From positions 434,001 to 498,000 of the forward strand of contig NZ_JALPVL010000004.1 in NCBI RefSeq assembly GCF_023544465.1: DNA of 64,000 nt, in the 5' to 3' direction. The notes under the pieces were generated by a model. That model saw only the letters and a program-made list of their open reading frames with translations, was not told the DNA's origin and made no database searches. Made by a program: the position numbers and the translations under genes. Positions 23,344 to 31,867 of the stretch are shown in pieces (the first letter of the stretch is position 1; every line of letters begins with the position of its first letter). Source of the DNA: Paractinoplanes maris. Its GTDB lineage: Bacteria; Actinomycetota; Actinomycetes; Mycobacteriales; Micromonosporaceae.

Positions 23344-24208
23344 TCGGCGGGCGGCCGGCCTGGGTGACGGCGTGGAGCTTGTCGGGATTGGCGACGTTGT
23401 AGATGCCGAGGATGCGGCCGTCGGCGGCGAAGTCGAAGGACAGGGTGGAGATCACCCGGTCCGGCCCGCTGAAGACCAGCCCGGGGCCGCCGTTCAGATC
23501 GACCAGCTCGACCCGCATGTCGGCCGGGGCGACACCCTCGTACGGGACCTGACTGACCCCGGCCATCCACGCCGCCACCCGCTGCGCCCCGATCACCGGG
23601 CGGCGCGCGTGGCGGACCTTGCCGCCGCCGTCGGTCCACAGCGTGACGTCGGGTGCGAGCACCTCGAGCAGGCCGTTGAGGTCGCCGCCGGACGCCGCGG
23701 CCAGGAACCGCTCGGTGACGTCGCGCTGGCGCCGGCGGTCGGCCGGGAAGCGGGGCCGCCGGGCCCGCACGTGCTCACGGGCCCGGTGGGCGGCCTGGCG
23801 GACGGCCGGTTCGGTGCGCTCGACGGCCGTCGCGATCTCGGGGTACGGGAAGTCGAAGATCTCCCGGAGGACGAACACCGCCCGCTCGAGCGGGCTCAGC
23901 GTCTCGAGCACCACGAGCATCGCCACCGACACGTCGTCCGCGTCGACCTCACCGGCGGTCACGATCGGCTCGGGCAGCCACGGGCCGACATACGTCTCGC
24001 GCCGGCGCCGGGCCGCCCCGAACTGGTCCATCGCCTGGTGGGTGACCATGCGGGCCAGGTACGCCTTGGGGTCGGCGACCCGCGAGCGGTCGGCCGCCGA
24101 CCACTTCAGCCAGGTGTCCTGCACCGCGTCCTCGGCGTCGCCGGCCGAGCCCAGGATGCGGTAGGCGATGGCGAACAACAGGCGGCGGTGCTCCTCGAAG
24201 ACGGTCAT
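23336..24208 (-). CDS. sigJ: ECF41-family sigma factor (SigJ type) with SnoaL-like extension
   Basis: 290 residues. Sigma region 2 (HRRLLFAIAYRILGSAGDAEDAVQDTWLKW) and region 4 (LSPLERAVFVLREIFDFPYPEIATAVERTEPAVRQAAHRAREH) are joined by a linker carrying WLPEP. The C-terminal NTF2/SnoaL-like domain carries DGGGK and NPDKL. WLPEP, DGGG(R/K) and NPDK are the published signature of ECF41 sigma factors, whose extension replaces an anti-sigma factor and tunes activity. The ATG overlaps the stop of the oxidoreductase (ATGA). ECF41 genes are typically next to an oxidoreductase, decarboxylase or epimerase target, as here. A matching promoter lies upstream of that gene. Confidence 0.92.
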   Translation of the reverse strand: MTVFEEHRRLLFAIAYRILGSAGDAEDAVQDTWLKWSAADRSRVADPKAYLARMVTHQAMDQFGAARRRRETYVGPWLPEPIVTAGEVDADDVSVAMLVVLETLSPLERAVFVLREIFDFPYPEIATAVERTEPAVRQAAHRAREHVRARRPRFPADRRRQRDVTERFLAAASGGDLNGLLEVLAPDVTLWTDGGGKVRHARRPVIGAQRVAAWMAGVSQVPYEGVAPADMRVELVDLNGGPGLVFSGPDRVISTLSFDFAADGRILGIYNVANPDKLHAVTQAGRPPIS

Positions 24209-25365
24209 CGCGTGTACCGGCCGCCGTGCGGCCACCACGAGGCCAGCCCGGGAACCGTCAGCATCCGGGCGTAGGCCGGCCAGGGCGAGGCGCTCACGGT
24301 CTCCTTGTACCAGACGGCGGCCCGGCCGGTCAGGTACGCGCGGCGCGGGCTGTCGTCGGGCCGGGTGAACTGGACGACCGCGTCGGCCCGGCCCAGGCTG
24401 ACCGGACGGTGGTAGTAGCCGAAGCGGAACGGCCGGGCCGGCCGGCCGTCGAGTTCCCGGGCGACGGAGACGGCGGCGTGCACCCCGGTCGGCATGCCGC
24501 TCTGGCAGGTGCCGTGCAGCAGGCCGAAGCCCTGGCGGATCGCGGCCGCGTCGCCGACGGCACGAACGTACGGGTGGGAGACGGAACGCAGGGCCGGGTC
24601 GGTGACGATGCGGCCGCGCTCGTCGACGGTCAGCCCGGCCGCCGCGGCCAGCGGGGAGACCCGGGTGCCGGCTGTCCAGAGCACCACGTCGGCCGGCACC
24701 GGCTCGCCGCCGGCCAGCTCGACGCCGCCCGGCCGGACCTTGCCGATCTCGGCGGCCTGGACGGTGATCCCGAGCCGGTTCAGCGCCGCGGTCAGGTAGT
24801 CCTGGGCTTTCGGGGTCATCCCGGAACCGGGTTTGTCGCGGCCCAGCAACCGGACGGTGAGGCGGGGGTGCCGCTCGGCGATCTCGGTGGCCGCCTCGAC
24901 CCCGGTGAGACCGCTGCCGGCGACGAGCACGCTGCCGCCGCCGTCTCTCAGGGTGTGGAGCCGGGCGGCCAGCGCCTCGGCCTCGCGGAAGCCGTCGAGC
25001 GTGTAGGCGTGCTCGGCCGCACCGGGCACCGAGGCAGTGTCGGCCGCACTGCCCAGCGCATAGATGAGCTTGTCGAAGCGCAGCTCGCGCCCGTCGTCCA
25101 GGTGGACGGTCCGTGCGCCGGCGTCGACCGCGGTCACCCAGCCGCACACGAGCTCGACGCCCGTGCCGGCCAGCAGATCGGGCAGGCGCAGGTCGGCGGT
25201 GGGCCGGCCGGCGCCGGTGGAGTGCAGGCGGAGCCGCTCGGTGAACCGCTCCCCGGCGTTGACCAGGGTCAGGCGTACGTCGTCCCGGCGCCGCACGCGA
25301 GCGGCCAGATTGGTCGCCGCGCACAGGCCCGCGTAGCCCGCCCCGAGGATGAGAACGTCAGTCAT
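24205..25365 (-). CDS. FAD-dependent NAD(P)H oxidoreductase (NDH-2-like), ECF41 partner
   Basis: 386 residues of the pyridine-nucleotide-disulphide oxidoreductase family. The FAD-binding GxGxxG is in VLILGAGYAGLCAATNLA (residues 4-21). The second nucleotide-binding motif is SVLVAGSGLTGVEAATEIAERH (near 148). The FAD-contacting Asp is in SHPYVRAVGDAAAIRQGFGLLHGTCQSGMPTGVHAA. This family includes type-II NADH dehydrogenases and sulfide:quinone-reductase-like enzymes; no CxxC disulphide is present. It is the first gene of the operon with the ECF41 sigma factor and likely its direct target. No ribosome-binding site precedes the ATG. Confidence 0.88.
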   Translation of the reverse strand: MTDVLILGAGYAGLCAATNLAARVRRRDDVRLTLVNAGERFTERLRLHSTGAGRPTADLRLPDLLAGTGVELVCGWVTAVDAGARTVHLDDGRELRFDKLIYALGSAADTASVPGAAEHAYTLDGFREAEALAARLHTLRDGGGSVLVAGSGLTGVEAATEIAERHPRLTVRLLGRDKPGSGMTPKAQDYLTAALNRLGITVQAAEIGKVRPGGVELAGGEPVPADVVLWTAGTRVSPLAAAAGLTVDERGRIVTDPALRSVSHPYVRAVGDAAAIRQGFGLLHGTCQSGMPTGVHAAVSVARELDGRPARPFRFGYYHRPVSLGRADAVVQFTRPDDSPRRAYLTGRAAVWYKETVSASPWPAYARMLTVPGLASWWPHGGRYTR

Positions 25366-25373
25366 GCCCGCGG

Positions 25374-25401
25374 GACGGAAGCAACCCGGTCAGCTGTGAC
25401 C
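25374..25401 (-). promoter_or_regulatory. ECF41-type promoter of the oxidoreductase-sigJ operon
   Basis: On the minus strand, GGTCACA (25395-25401) is followed after 17 bases by CGTC (25374-25377). The published ECF41 consensus is TGTCACA then CGTC with about this spacing. The -10 lies 8 bases from the start codon, implying a leaderless message and positive autoregulation. Confidence 0.55.
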
Positions 25402-25403
25402 GG

Positions 25404-25421
25404 TAGTGACCCGGGTCACTA
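25404..25421. promoter_or_regulatory. 18-bp perfect palindrome between operons
   Basis: TAGTGACCCGGGTCACTA overlaps the stop codon of the ABC permease and sits three bases upstream of the ECF41 -35 element. It could be an operator for a second regulator. It could also form a short cruciform. Confidence 0.45.
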
Positions 25422-26018
25422 GTCGGTCAGATCGCGGCGGACGGCCCAGGCCGAGATCGCCAGCGCGAGTGCCACATAGCCGGCGAAGAGCAACAGGCCC
25501 TGGGGGTTGCCGCCGGCCGCGCTCATGAAGGTCGTGAAGGGCAGCGGCTGCTGGAACCGGAAGGCCAGTCCCTCGGCGAAGACGAACCAGGTGCCGTAGC
25601 CGATGAACAGCGCCACCGGACGCCGGATCACGGTCGCACCGGCCACCCCGAAGATCGCGAGCAGCGGCGTCGCCGCCATGGTGCCGGCGAACTGCTCGAA
25701 CTCCCCGGCGATGATCGTCGTGATGCCGCTCAGCACCGCGACCACCAGACCGAGCAGGATGGCGCACAGGCACTGCGCGGCCAGGGCCCGCAGCCGGCGC
25801 GGCTGGCCGAGGAAGAGCAGCACGGCCGTCCGGTGCTGATAGTGCTGCGACGAGATGACGACCGCGATGCCGAACACGCCCAGCGCCACGAAGAGCGACC
25901 AGAACTCGACGCTGAACAGCGCGAAAGACATGCCGAGCAGGATTGCCGCCCCCATCGACACCCAGCTCGACGGAATAGTCAGCGTGCGGTGCAGCTCGCT
26001 GCGCAGGACGGCGATCAT
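25419..26018 (-). CDS. ABC transporter permease
   Basis: 199 residues with about five to six hydrophobic helices: WVSMGAAILLGMSFALFSVEFWSLFVALGVFGIAVVIS, LCAILLGLVVAVLSGITTIIAG, ATPLLAIFGVAGATV, and others to ALALAISAWAVRR. The N-terminus (MIAVLRSELHRTLTIPSSW) is the usual ABC-2 cytosolic lead. The ATG at 26018 overlaps the ATPase stop (ATGA). Together they form a compact ABC-2-type exporter. No dedicated substrate gene is adjacent. Confidence 0.87.
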   Translation of the reverse strand: MIAVLRSELHRTLTIPSSWVSMGAAILLGMSFALFSVEFWSLFVALGVFGIAVVISSQHYQHRTAVLLFLGQPRRLRALAAQCLCAILLGLVVAVLSGITTIIAGEFEQFAGTMAATPLLAIFGVAGATVIRRPVALFIGYGTWFVFAEGLAFRFQQPLPFTTFMSAAGGNPQGLLLFAGYVALALAISAWAVRRDLTD

Positions 26019-26911
26019 GCGGCCCCCGCCTGTCCTTCGGCCCCGGCCAGATCCAGGAAGGTCTGCTCCAGGCTGGGCACCACGGCGGTGAGCTCGTAGA
26101 TCGCGATGCCGAGACGCAGCGCGATCTCGCCCGCGTCCTCGGCGCCGAGCCCGGACACGAACAGGACCGGCCCGTCGGCCGAGACGGCCGCGCCGGTCTG
26201 CTCGAACGCCTGCCGGAGCGGGACCGGGTCGCGGCCGCGCACCCGCAGATGCCCGGCCTGATCGCCGGCGATCGCGGCCAGCGGCGCGGCCAGCCGGACC
26301 TGGCCGCCCGCGATGATCACCACGTCGTCGATCAGCAGTTCCAGCTCGGAGAGCAGATGGCTGGAGATGAGCACGGTGCCGCCGGAGTCGGCGTGCTCGC
26401 GCAGCAGGCCGCGCAGCCAGGCCATGCCGGACGGGTCGAGGCCGTTGGCCGGCTCGTCCAGCACCAGCACGGACGGCCGGCCCAGCAGCGCCGTGGCGAC
26501 GGCCAGCCGCTGCCGCATGCCCAGCGAGTAGTCGCCGGCGCGCTGGCTCGCGGCGTCGGCCAGACCGACGTACTCGAGAAGGTCCTCGACCCGCTCGCGA
26601 CCGGCCCCGCAGAGCAGCGACTGGGTGCGCAGGTGACCCCGGCCGGTCTGGCCGGGATGCATGAGGCCCTGCTCCAGCACCGCGCCGACCTGCCGCAACG
26701 GGTGGGTGAGGTCGCGGTAGCGCTGCCCGTTGACCAGCGCCTGGCCGGCCGTGGGGCGGGTGAGACCGAGCAGCATCCGCAGCGTCGTGGTCTTGCCCGA
26801 GCCGTTCGACCCCAGGAAACCGGTGACCCGGCCCGGGGCGGCGGTGAAGGTCACGTCCCGGGCGGCGTCGGTCCGGCCGTACCGCTTCGTCAATCCCTGG
26901 GCTTCGATCAT
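26015..26911 (-). CDS. ABC transporter ATP-binding protein (drug/antibiotic-export type)
   Basis: 298 residues. Walker A is GSNGSGKTT (residues 34-42), the Q-loop is GAVLEQGLM, the signature is YSLGMRQRL and Walker B is SVLVLDEPANGLDP. The H-loop is LISSHLLSELE. A C-terminal extension of about 85 residues (DQAGHLRVRGRDPVPLRQAF...) is typical of CcmA/DrrA-type exporter ATPases. It pairs with the overlapping permease gene downstream. Confidence 0.92.
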   Translation of the reverse strand: MIEAQGLTKRYGRTDAARDVTFTAAPGRVTGFLGSNGSGKTTTLRMLLGLTRPTAGQALVNGQRYRDLTHPLRQVGAVLEQGLMHPGQTGRGHLRTQSLLCGAGRERVEDLLEYVGLADAASQRAGDYSLGMRQRLAVATALLGRPSVLVLDEPANGLDPSGMAWLRGLLREHADSGGTVLISSHLLSELELLIDDVVIIAGGQVRLAAPLAAIAGDQAGHLRVRGRDPVPLRQAFEQTGAAVSADGPVLFVSGLGAEDAGEIALRLGIAIYELTAVVPSLEQTFLDLAGAEGQAGAA

Positions 26912-27005
26912 TGCCGGGAAGTATGGCGGCCCGCGTCAAGAGCTCAGCCTTGTTGGGTACGGATGCTCACGCGCGCGGGCCGGGGCCGGCACCAGGATCG
27001 GGGAC

Positions 27006-28721
27006 ATGACGTATCCCTGCCCGCACTGCTCGGCCCCGGCCTCACCGGAGACCGGGTGCCCGTCCTGCGGGCGCGGTCCCGACCCGGACGCGATCGAGGT
27101 GGTCCGGGCCGATGCCGAGATCGCCGAGCTCAACCAGCGGCTGCGCGAGGTGTGGGCCCGGCGGCAGGCCGCGGCGGCGCGGGTGCAGGCCGCGCTGGGC
27201 TCGCCGGCGCCGGAGGTCTCGTCCCGGACGGCGCAGAACGTCCTCTTCCTTCTCGGCGGCCTGCTGCTCGGCGTCGCGGCGATCGTCTTCGCCGCGGTCG
27301 CCTGGGCCCAGTTCGGCGTCGGTGGCCGGGCCCTCGTGCTGCTCACCTTCACCGGTGTCGCGCTCGCCGTGCCGTTCGCCGCGCTGCGGCGCGGTCTCAC
27401 CGCCACGGCCGAGACGTTCGCTGCCGTGGGCCTGCTTCTCACGCTGCTGGACGGGTACGCGGCCTGGCACGTGAACTTGTTCGGCGTCGCGGCCACCGAC
27501 GGCTGGGGATACGCGGGCGCCGTCTTCGCCCTGACCGCCGCCGTGGCCGCCGGTTACGAGCACGTCACCGGCCTGACCGGCCCCCGCTATGCCGCGCTGG
27601 TCGTGGCCCACCCGGTGATCCCGCTGCTCGTGGCCACCGTGATGCCCGGCCCGACCGGCTGGGCGCTGGCCTTCGCCGGGGTCGCCGCCCTCGACGTGGC
27701 CGTGCTGACCCGGCTGCGGGGCGGCCTGCGCCGGGCCGCCGCCTCGATCGGGGGCCTGGCCGTCCTGGTGGCCGCCGGCTTCGCGCTGATCGGGCTCTTC
27801 TCGACCGGTGACCCGGGGGACGCCGCCGCGGCCGGTGGTGCCCTGCTCGTAGTGGCCGGGGTGCTGCTCGCCTGCTCGCTGGTGCCCCGGCCGGTCTCCT
27901 CGGGGCTGCTGCTGGTGGCCGTGGGCGTCGCCGCGAGCCGGGTCGCCCACCTGCTGATCCACGGCGACGCCCTGCTGACCGTGGCGGTCGTCGCGCTCGT
28001 CCTCGCGGTGGTGGGCCGCTTCTACGGCCGATTCGGTGCCCTCGCGGTGGCCGCGGCCCCCGGCGTGCTCGCCGTCGCGCTGGCCATGGGAGCCGGGGTG
28101 CTGTCGCTGCGCACCACACGCGTCGGGCCGTTCGACGTGGAGTGGCCGGCTCCGGTCGGATCCCTGGGGGCCGGCTGGGAGCTGCCGGTCGTGGTCGTGG
28201 TGCTGGGCACCGCGCTGGTGCTGCTGGTCCCGGCCGGGTGGCGCCGGGGGACCGGGCTCGGCGCGGCGGCGGTGCTGGCCCTGACTGTGCCGGCCGGGCT
28301 CGGGCTGCCCTGGTGGACCGCCCTGGTCCTCGACGTCGCCCTGGTGGCGGCTGGTCGCGTACTCGGGAAGGGGCGATCGAGCTGGGTGGCTTATGGCCCG
28401 GCGCTGGCCGTCGCACTCGTGCCCCACCTGGTGCTGATCTTCATCGAGGATGGCGAACATCTGCGACGGTTGCTGCTCGGAGTGGCCTGTGTGGCGATCG
28501 TGGCCACCGGGGTGCTGGTCCGGCTGCGGGCGCCGGTGGTGCTCGGTGGTGGAGTGCTCGTCGTGCTGGCTCTGGACGAGATCGCCGAGCTCTGGGATCT
28601 GATCCCGCGGTGGATCCCGCTCGCGGTGGCCGGCCTGGTGCTGGTGGTGCTGGCGACGACCCTGGAGCGCCGACGCCGCGACCTCAACCGGTTCCGAACC
28701 GCCTTGCAACGCATGAGCTGA
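27006..28721 (+). CDS. Polytopic membrane protein with N-terminal zinc ribbon (SCO7613-like)
   Basis: 571 residues. The N-terminus has a CPHC...CPSC zinc ribbon (MTYPCPHCSAPASPETGCPSCGRG), followed by a charged coiled-coil-like helix (IAELNQRLREVWARRQAAAARVQAAL). The remainder is a long series of about 16-18 short alanine/valine/leucine-rich helices starting LFLLGGLLLGVAAIVFAAVAWAQFG. This matches the actinobacterial SCO7613-type membrane proteins, most of which are longer. The function is not known. The ATG at 27006 coincides with the ribbon start. The gene diverges from the ABC operon. Confidence 0.8.
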   Translation: MTYPCPHCSAPASPETGCPSCGRGPDPDAIEVVRADAEIAELNQRLREVWARRQAAAARVQAALGSPAPEVSSRTAQNVLFLLGGLLLGVAAIVFAAVAWAQFGVGGRALVLLTFTGVALAVPFAALRRGLTATAETFAAVGLLLTLLDGYAAWHVNLFGVAATDGWGYAGAVFALTAAVAAGYEHVTGLTGPRYAALVVAHPVIPLLVATVMPGPTGWALAFAGVAALDVAVLTRLRGGLRRAAASIGGLAVLVAAGFALIGLFSTGDPGDAAAAGGALLVVAGVLLACSLVPRPVSSGLLLVAVGVAASRVAHLLIHGDALLTVAVVALVLAVVGRFYGRFGALAVAAAPGVLAVALAMGAGVLSLRTTRVGPFDVEWPAPVGSLGAGWELPVVVVVLGTALVLLVPAGWRRGTGLGAAAVLALTVPAGLGLPWWTALVLDVALVAAGRVLGKGRSSWVAYGPALAVALVPHLVLIFIEDGEHLRRLLLGVACVAIVATGVLVRLRAPVVLGGGVLVVLALDEIAELWDLIPRWIPLAVAGLVLVVLATTLERRRRDLNRFRTALQRMS

Positions 28722-28723
28722 CC

Positions 28724-28735
28724 GGGACCTTTCAG
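28724..28735. repeat. 12-bp inverted repeat partner, left copy
   Basis: GGGACCTTTCAG here is the exact reverse complement of CTGAAAGGTCCC at 31853-31864, so the pair brackets the GGDEF-EAL gene. The right copy contains the ribosome-binding site of the alpha-oxoamine synthase. Confidence 0.35.
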
Positions 28736-28796
28736 CAAATGCATCCGTGTGCCGATCAGGAGGGCTCACCCACCCCCCTGAGTGATCGGAGCACGG

Positions 28797-31700
28797 ATGT
28801 CGGCCAAGCGCATGCAAGCGTGCTTCGGCGCCTGGATTCTCGCTTTGACAGTCGTGTTCTACGCGCTTCCGGAGTACAGCATGTACTCGTGGGCGACGAT
28901 CGGCTTGTCGGGCGCGGCCGCGGTGCTGGCCGGGGTGCGCGTGCACCGCCCGGCCAAGCGCCTGCCCTGGTACCTGTTGTCGGCGGTGCTGGTCAGCTTC
29001 ACGTTCGGCGACACGACATACAACGTCCTGACCGACTTCCTGCACCTCGCCAACCCGTTCCCGTCCCTGGCCGACGGCTTCTACCTGCTCGTCTATCCGA
29101 TGCTGGCCGGGGCGCTGCTGATCTTCATCCGGGCCCGCTCGGGGGCCGGCAACCGCGCCGCCCTGCTCGACGCGCTGGTGCCGACCGCCGGTCTGGGCCT
29201 GCTCTCCTGGGTCTTCCTCATCTCGCCGTACCTGCGCGACGCTGGTCTCGGCTTCGTCGAGAAGGCCGTCTCGGTCGGCTACCCGCTGGGCGACGTGCTC
29301 GCGCTGGCCATGCTGGCCCGCCTGCTGACCGCGGGCGGCCGCAAGCCGGTCGCGCTGCACGTGCTGGTCGCGGGGGTCGGCAGCCTGCTGATCACCGACG
29401 TCCTCTACGGCCTGCGCCAGCTCGACGGCACGTGGGCGGTGGGCGGGCCGGTCGACGCCGGCTGGGTGCTCTTCTACACCGCCACCGCGCTGTCGGCCCT
29501 GCACCCGTCGATGCGCGATCTGACCATGAGCGAGCGGACCTCGCAGAACATCGCCGGCGGCCGCCGCCTGGCCCTGATGTCCTTCGCCTCGCTGATCGCC
29601 CCGTTCGTGCTCCTCATCCAATACCTGGGCGACGGCGTCACCGATGCCCCGATGATCGCCACCGCCTCCGGCGTCATGTTCCTGCTCGTGATGGCCCGGG
29701 TGGCCGGGCTCATGCAGTCCCAGCGCGACACCGTGGCCCGCGAGCGCACCCTGCGCATCACCGGGGCCGACCTGGTCGCGGCGAGCAGCGTCGACGAGGC
29801 GGGCGCGGCCATCACCCGGGCGGTGAGCTCGCTCGTGCCGGCCGGCGAGGTCCACAGCTGGGTCATGCGAGGCTCCGACGCCGAACCGGACGCGATCACC
29901 GGACTGATGCGCACGGCCCGGGTACGCGTGGCCGACCTGCCGCCGGACGTCGCGGGCGAGCTCGGTGACTTCGAGTGGGCGCTGCTGGCCGAGGCGGTCT
30001 CGGCCGGGCACACGTCGACCGGACCACTGCGCCAGAACCGGGTCTATCTGGCCGCCGCGTACGAGGTGCTGACCGCACTGGAGTCGTCCTTCGAGGCGCT
30101 CATGGCCCAGGCCACCATGGCCGTCGAGCGGATCACCCTGACCGACGAGGTGAACCGGCGCAGCAGCGAGGACTACTTCCGCGCGCTGATCCAGAGCGCC
30201 TCCGACGTGATCCTGATCGTCGGCGACGACGAGATCATCCGGTACGCCAGCCCGTCGGCGCTGCCCGTCTTCGGCCGCACCGACCTGATCGGCATGCCGC
30301 TGGGGCGCCTGATCGCCGGCACCGACCACGGCGACCTGCGCGACCTGCTCACCCAGGTGCGCGCCGGCCGCGGCCCGCGGGACGGTGTCGACCTGACCGC
30401 GATCTCCGGCGACGACCTGCTGCTGCAGGTCGAGTGCACCTGCCGCGACCTGCGGAGCGACCCGGCCGTGAACGGCCTCGTGGTCACGATCCGCGACGTC
30501 ACCGAGCGCCGCCGGCTCGAGAACGACCTGGCCCACCAGGCCTACCACGACGCGCTGACCGGGCTGGCCAACCGTGCCCTGTTCCAGAACCGGCTGGAGA
30601 GCGCGGCCTCCTACGCCGCCGTCCGCCGGTACGAGGTGGGCGTGCTCTTCGTCGACCTGGACGACTTCAAGGAGGTCAACGACAGTCTCGGGCACGCCGC
30701 CGGCGACCAGTTGCTGACCATCGTGGGCCGCCGCATCACCGACGTGGCCGGCCCGCTGACCACCGTGGCCCGCACCGGCGGCGACGAGTTCGCCGTGCTG
30801 ATCGAGCAGGTCGGCGACGCCGGCGAGGCCGAGCGGGTGGCGATGCGGATCGTCGCCGCGCTGGCCGAGCCGATCGAGGTCGTCGACGCCACCGGGGCCA
30901 CCCACCAGATCCACGGCGCGGCCAGCGTCGGCGTCGCCACCAGCGCCGAGGCGGCCGGCATCAGCGAGCTGCTGCGCCGGGCCGACGTGGCGATGTACGG
31001 CGCCAAGACCGACGGCAAGAACACGTGGCAGCGCTACCAGGACGAGATGCACGACGCGATGCTGCGCCGGCTCGAGATGCGCTCGGCGCTCAACGACGCG
31101 GTGGCCGGCGGCCAGATGCGCCTGCGGTTCCAGCCGATCATCGACCTGCCCACCGGCGACGTGGCCGGGCTGGAGGCGCTGGTGCGCTGGCAGCACCCGG
31201 TGCGCGGCCTGCTCGGCCCGAACGAGTTCATCGAGCTCTCCGAGGAGAACGGCTCGGTCGTCGCGATCGGTGGCTGGGTGCTGCGCGAGGCGCTGCGGGC
31301 CTTCGGCGAGTGGCGCCGGAGTGAGGCGGGGCGTGGCCTGCGGTACGTCAGCGTCAACGTCTCGGCCCGTCAATTCCGTACGCCGGGCTTTGTCGACGAG
31401 GTGCGCGAGGTGCTGGCCGAGACCGGCGCCGACCCGCGGTCGCTGCTCCTGGAGGTCACCGAGAGCCTGGTGCTGCACGACGCCGACCAGGTCTGGCACG
31501 ACCTGCGCGAGCTGCGCGCCATGGGCATCCGGATCGCCATCGACGACTTCGGCACCGGCTACTCGTCGCTCAGCTATCTCAGCAACATGCCGGTCGACGT
31601 TCTCAAGATCGACAAGTCGTTCATCGACGACATCCTCGACAACCCGCAGCAGCTGGCGCTGGTCGAAACCATCGTCAGCCTCGCCCGCACGCTCGACCTG

Positions 31701-31856
31701 GCCGTCGTGGCCGAGGGCATCGAGCTCGACGGGCACCGCTCGGCCCTGACCGAGATGGGCTGCTCGTACGGGCAGGGCTACCTGTTCTCCAAACCGGTCA
31801 CCTCCGACGAATTCCTGGAGTACCTGCACACGCGGCACTCCGCTCTCTCCCACTGA
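28797..31856 (+). CDS. Membrane GGDEF-EAL cyclic-di-GMP protein with PAS domain
   Basis: 1019 residues from ATG 28797 (GGAG upstream). The N-terminal third has about nine membrane helices (MQACFGAWILALTVVFYALPEYS..., LLSAVLVSFTFGDTTYNVLTDFLHLANPFPSLADGFYLLVYP). A GAF-like linker follows, then a PAS domain near 455-570 (FRALIQSASDVILIVGDDEIIRYASPSALPVFG). The GGDEF domain has an intact active motif (RTGGDEF, about residue 661). The EAL domain has EAL (about 791) plus conserved VNVSARQF, DDFGTGYSSLSYL and VAEGIE. Both halves look catalytically competent, so it could make and degrade c-di-GMP. The alpha-oxoamine synthase gene starts 11 bases downstream in the same operon. Confidence 0.93.
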   Translation: MSAKRMQACFGAWILALTVVFYALPEYSMYSWATIGLSGAAAVLAGVRVHRPAKRLPWYLLSAVLVSFTFGDTTYNVLTDFLHLANPFPSLADGFYLLVYPMLAGALLIFIRARSGAGNRAALLDALVPTAGLGLLSWVFLISPYLRDAGLGFVEKAVSVGYPLGDVLALAMLARLLTAGGRKPVALHVLVAGVGSLLITDVLYGLRQLDGTWAVGGPVDAGWVLFYTATALSALHPSMRDLTMSERTSQNIAGGRRLALMSFASLIAPFVLLIQYLGDGVTDAPMIATASGVMFLLVMARVAGLMQSQRDTVARERTLRITGADLVAASSVDEAGAAITRAVSSLVPAGEVHSWVMRGSDAEPDAITGLMRTARVRVADLPPDVAGELGDFEWALLAEAVSAGHTSTGPLRQNRVYLAAAYEVLTALESSFEALMAQATMAVERITLTDEVNRRSSEDYFRALIQSASDVILIVGDDEIIRYASPSALPVFGRTDLIGMPLGRLIAGTDHGDLRDLLTQVRAGRGPRDGVDLTAISGDDLLLQVECTCRDLRSDPAVNGLVVTIRDVTERRRLENDLAHQAYHDALTGLANRALFQNRLESAASYAAVRRYEVGVLFVDLDDFKEVNDSLGHAAGDQLLTIVGRRITDVAGPLTTVARTGGDEFAVLIEQVGDAGEAERVAMRIVAALAEPIEVVDATGATHQIHGAASVGVATSAEAAGISELLRRADVAMYGAKTDGKNTWQRYQDEMHDAMLRRLEMRSALNDAVAGGQMRLRFQPIIDLPTGDVAGLEALVRWQHPVRGLLGPNEFIELSEENGSVVAIGGWVLREALRAFGEWRRSEAGRGLRYVSVNVSARQFRTPGFVDEVREVLAETGADPRSLLLEVTESLVLHDADQVWHDLRELRAMGIRIAIDDFGTGYSSLSYLSNMPVDVLKIDKSFIDDILDNPQQLALVETIVSLARTLDLAVVAEGIELDGHRSALTEMGCSYGQGYLFSKPVTSDEFLEYLHTRHSALSH

Positions 31857-31867
31857 AAGGTCCCTTC

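Noticed and set aside
27042..31853. A 1603-codon open frame on the minus strand opposite the SCO7613-like and GGDEF-EAL genes
   Set aside because: Its translation is low-complexity, rich in Gln/His/Arg/Gly with no domain. It is the antisense shadow of genuine GC-rich genes.
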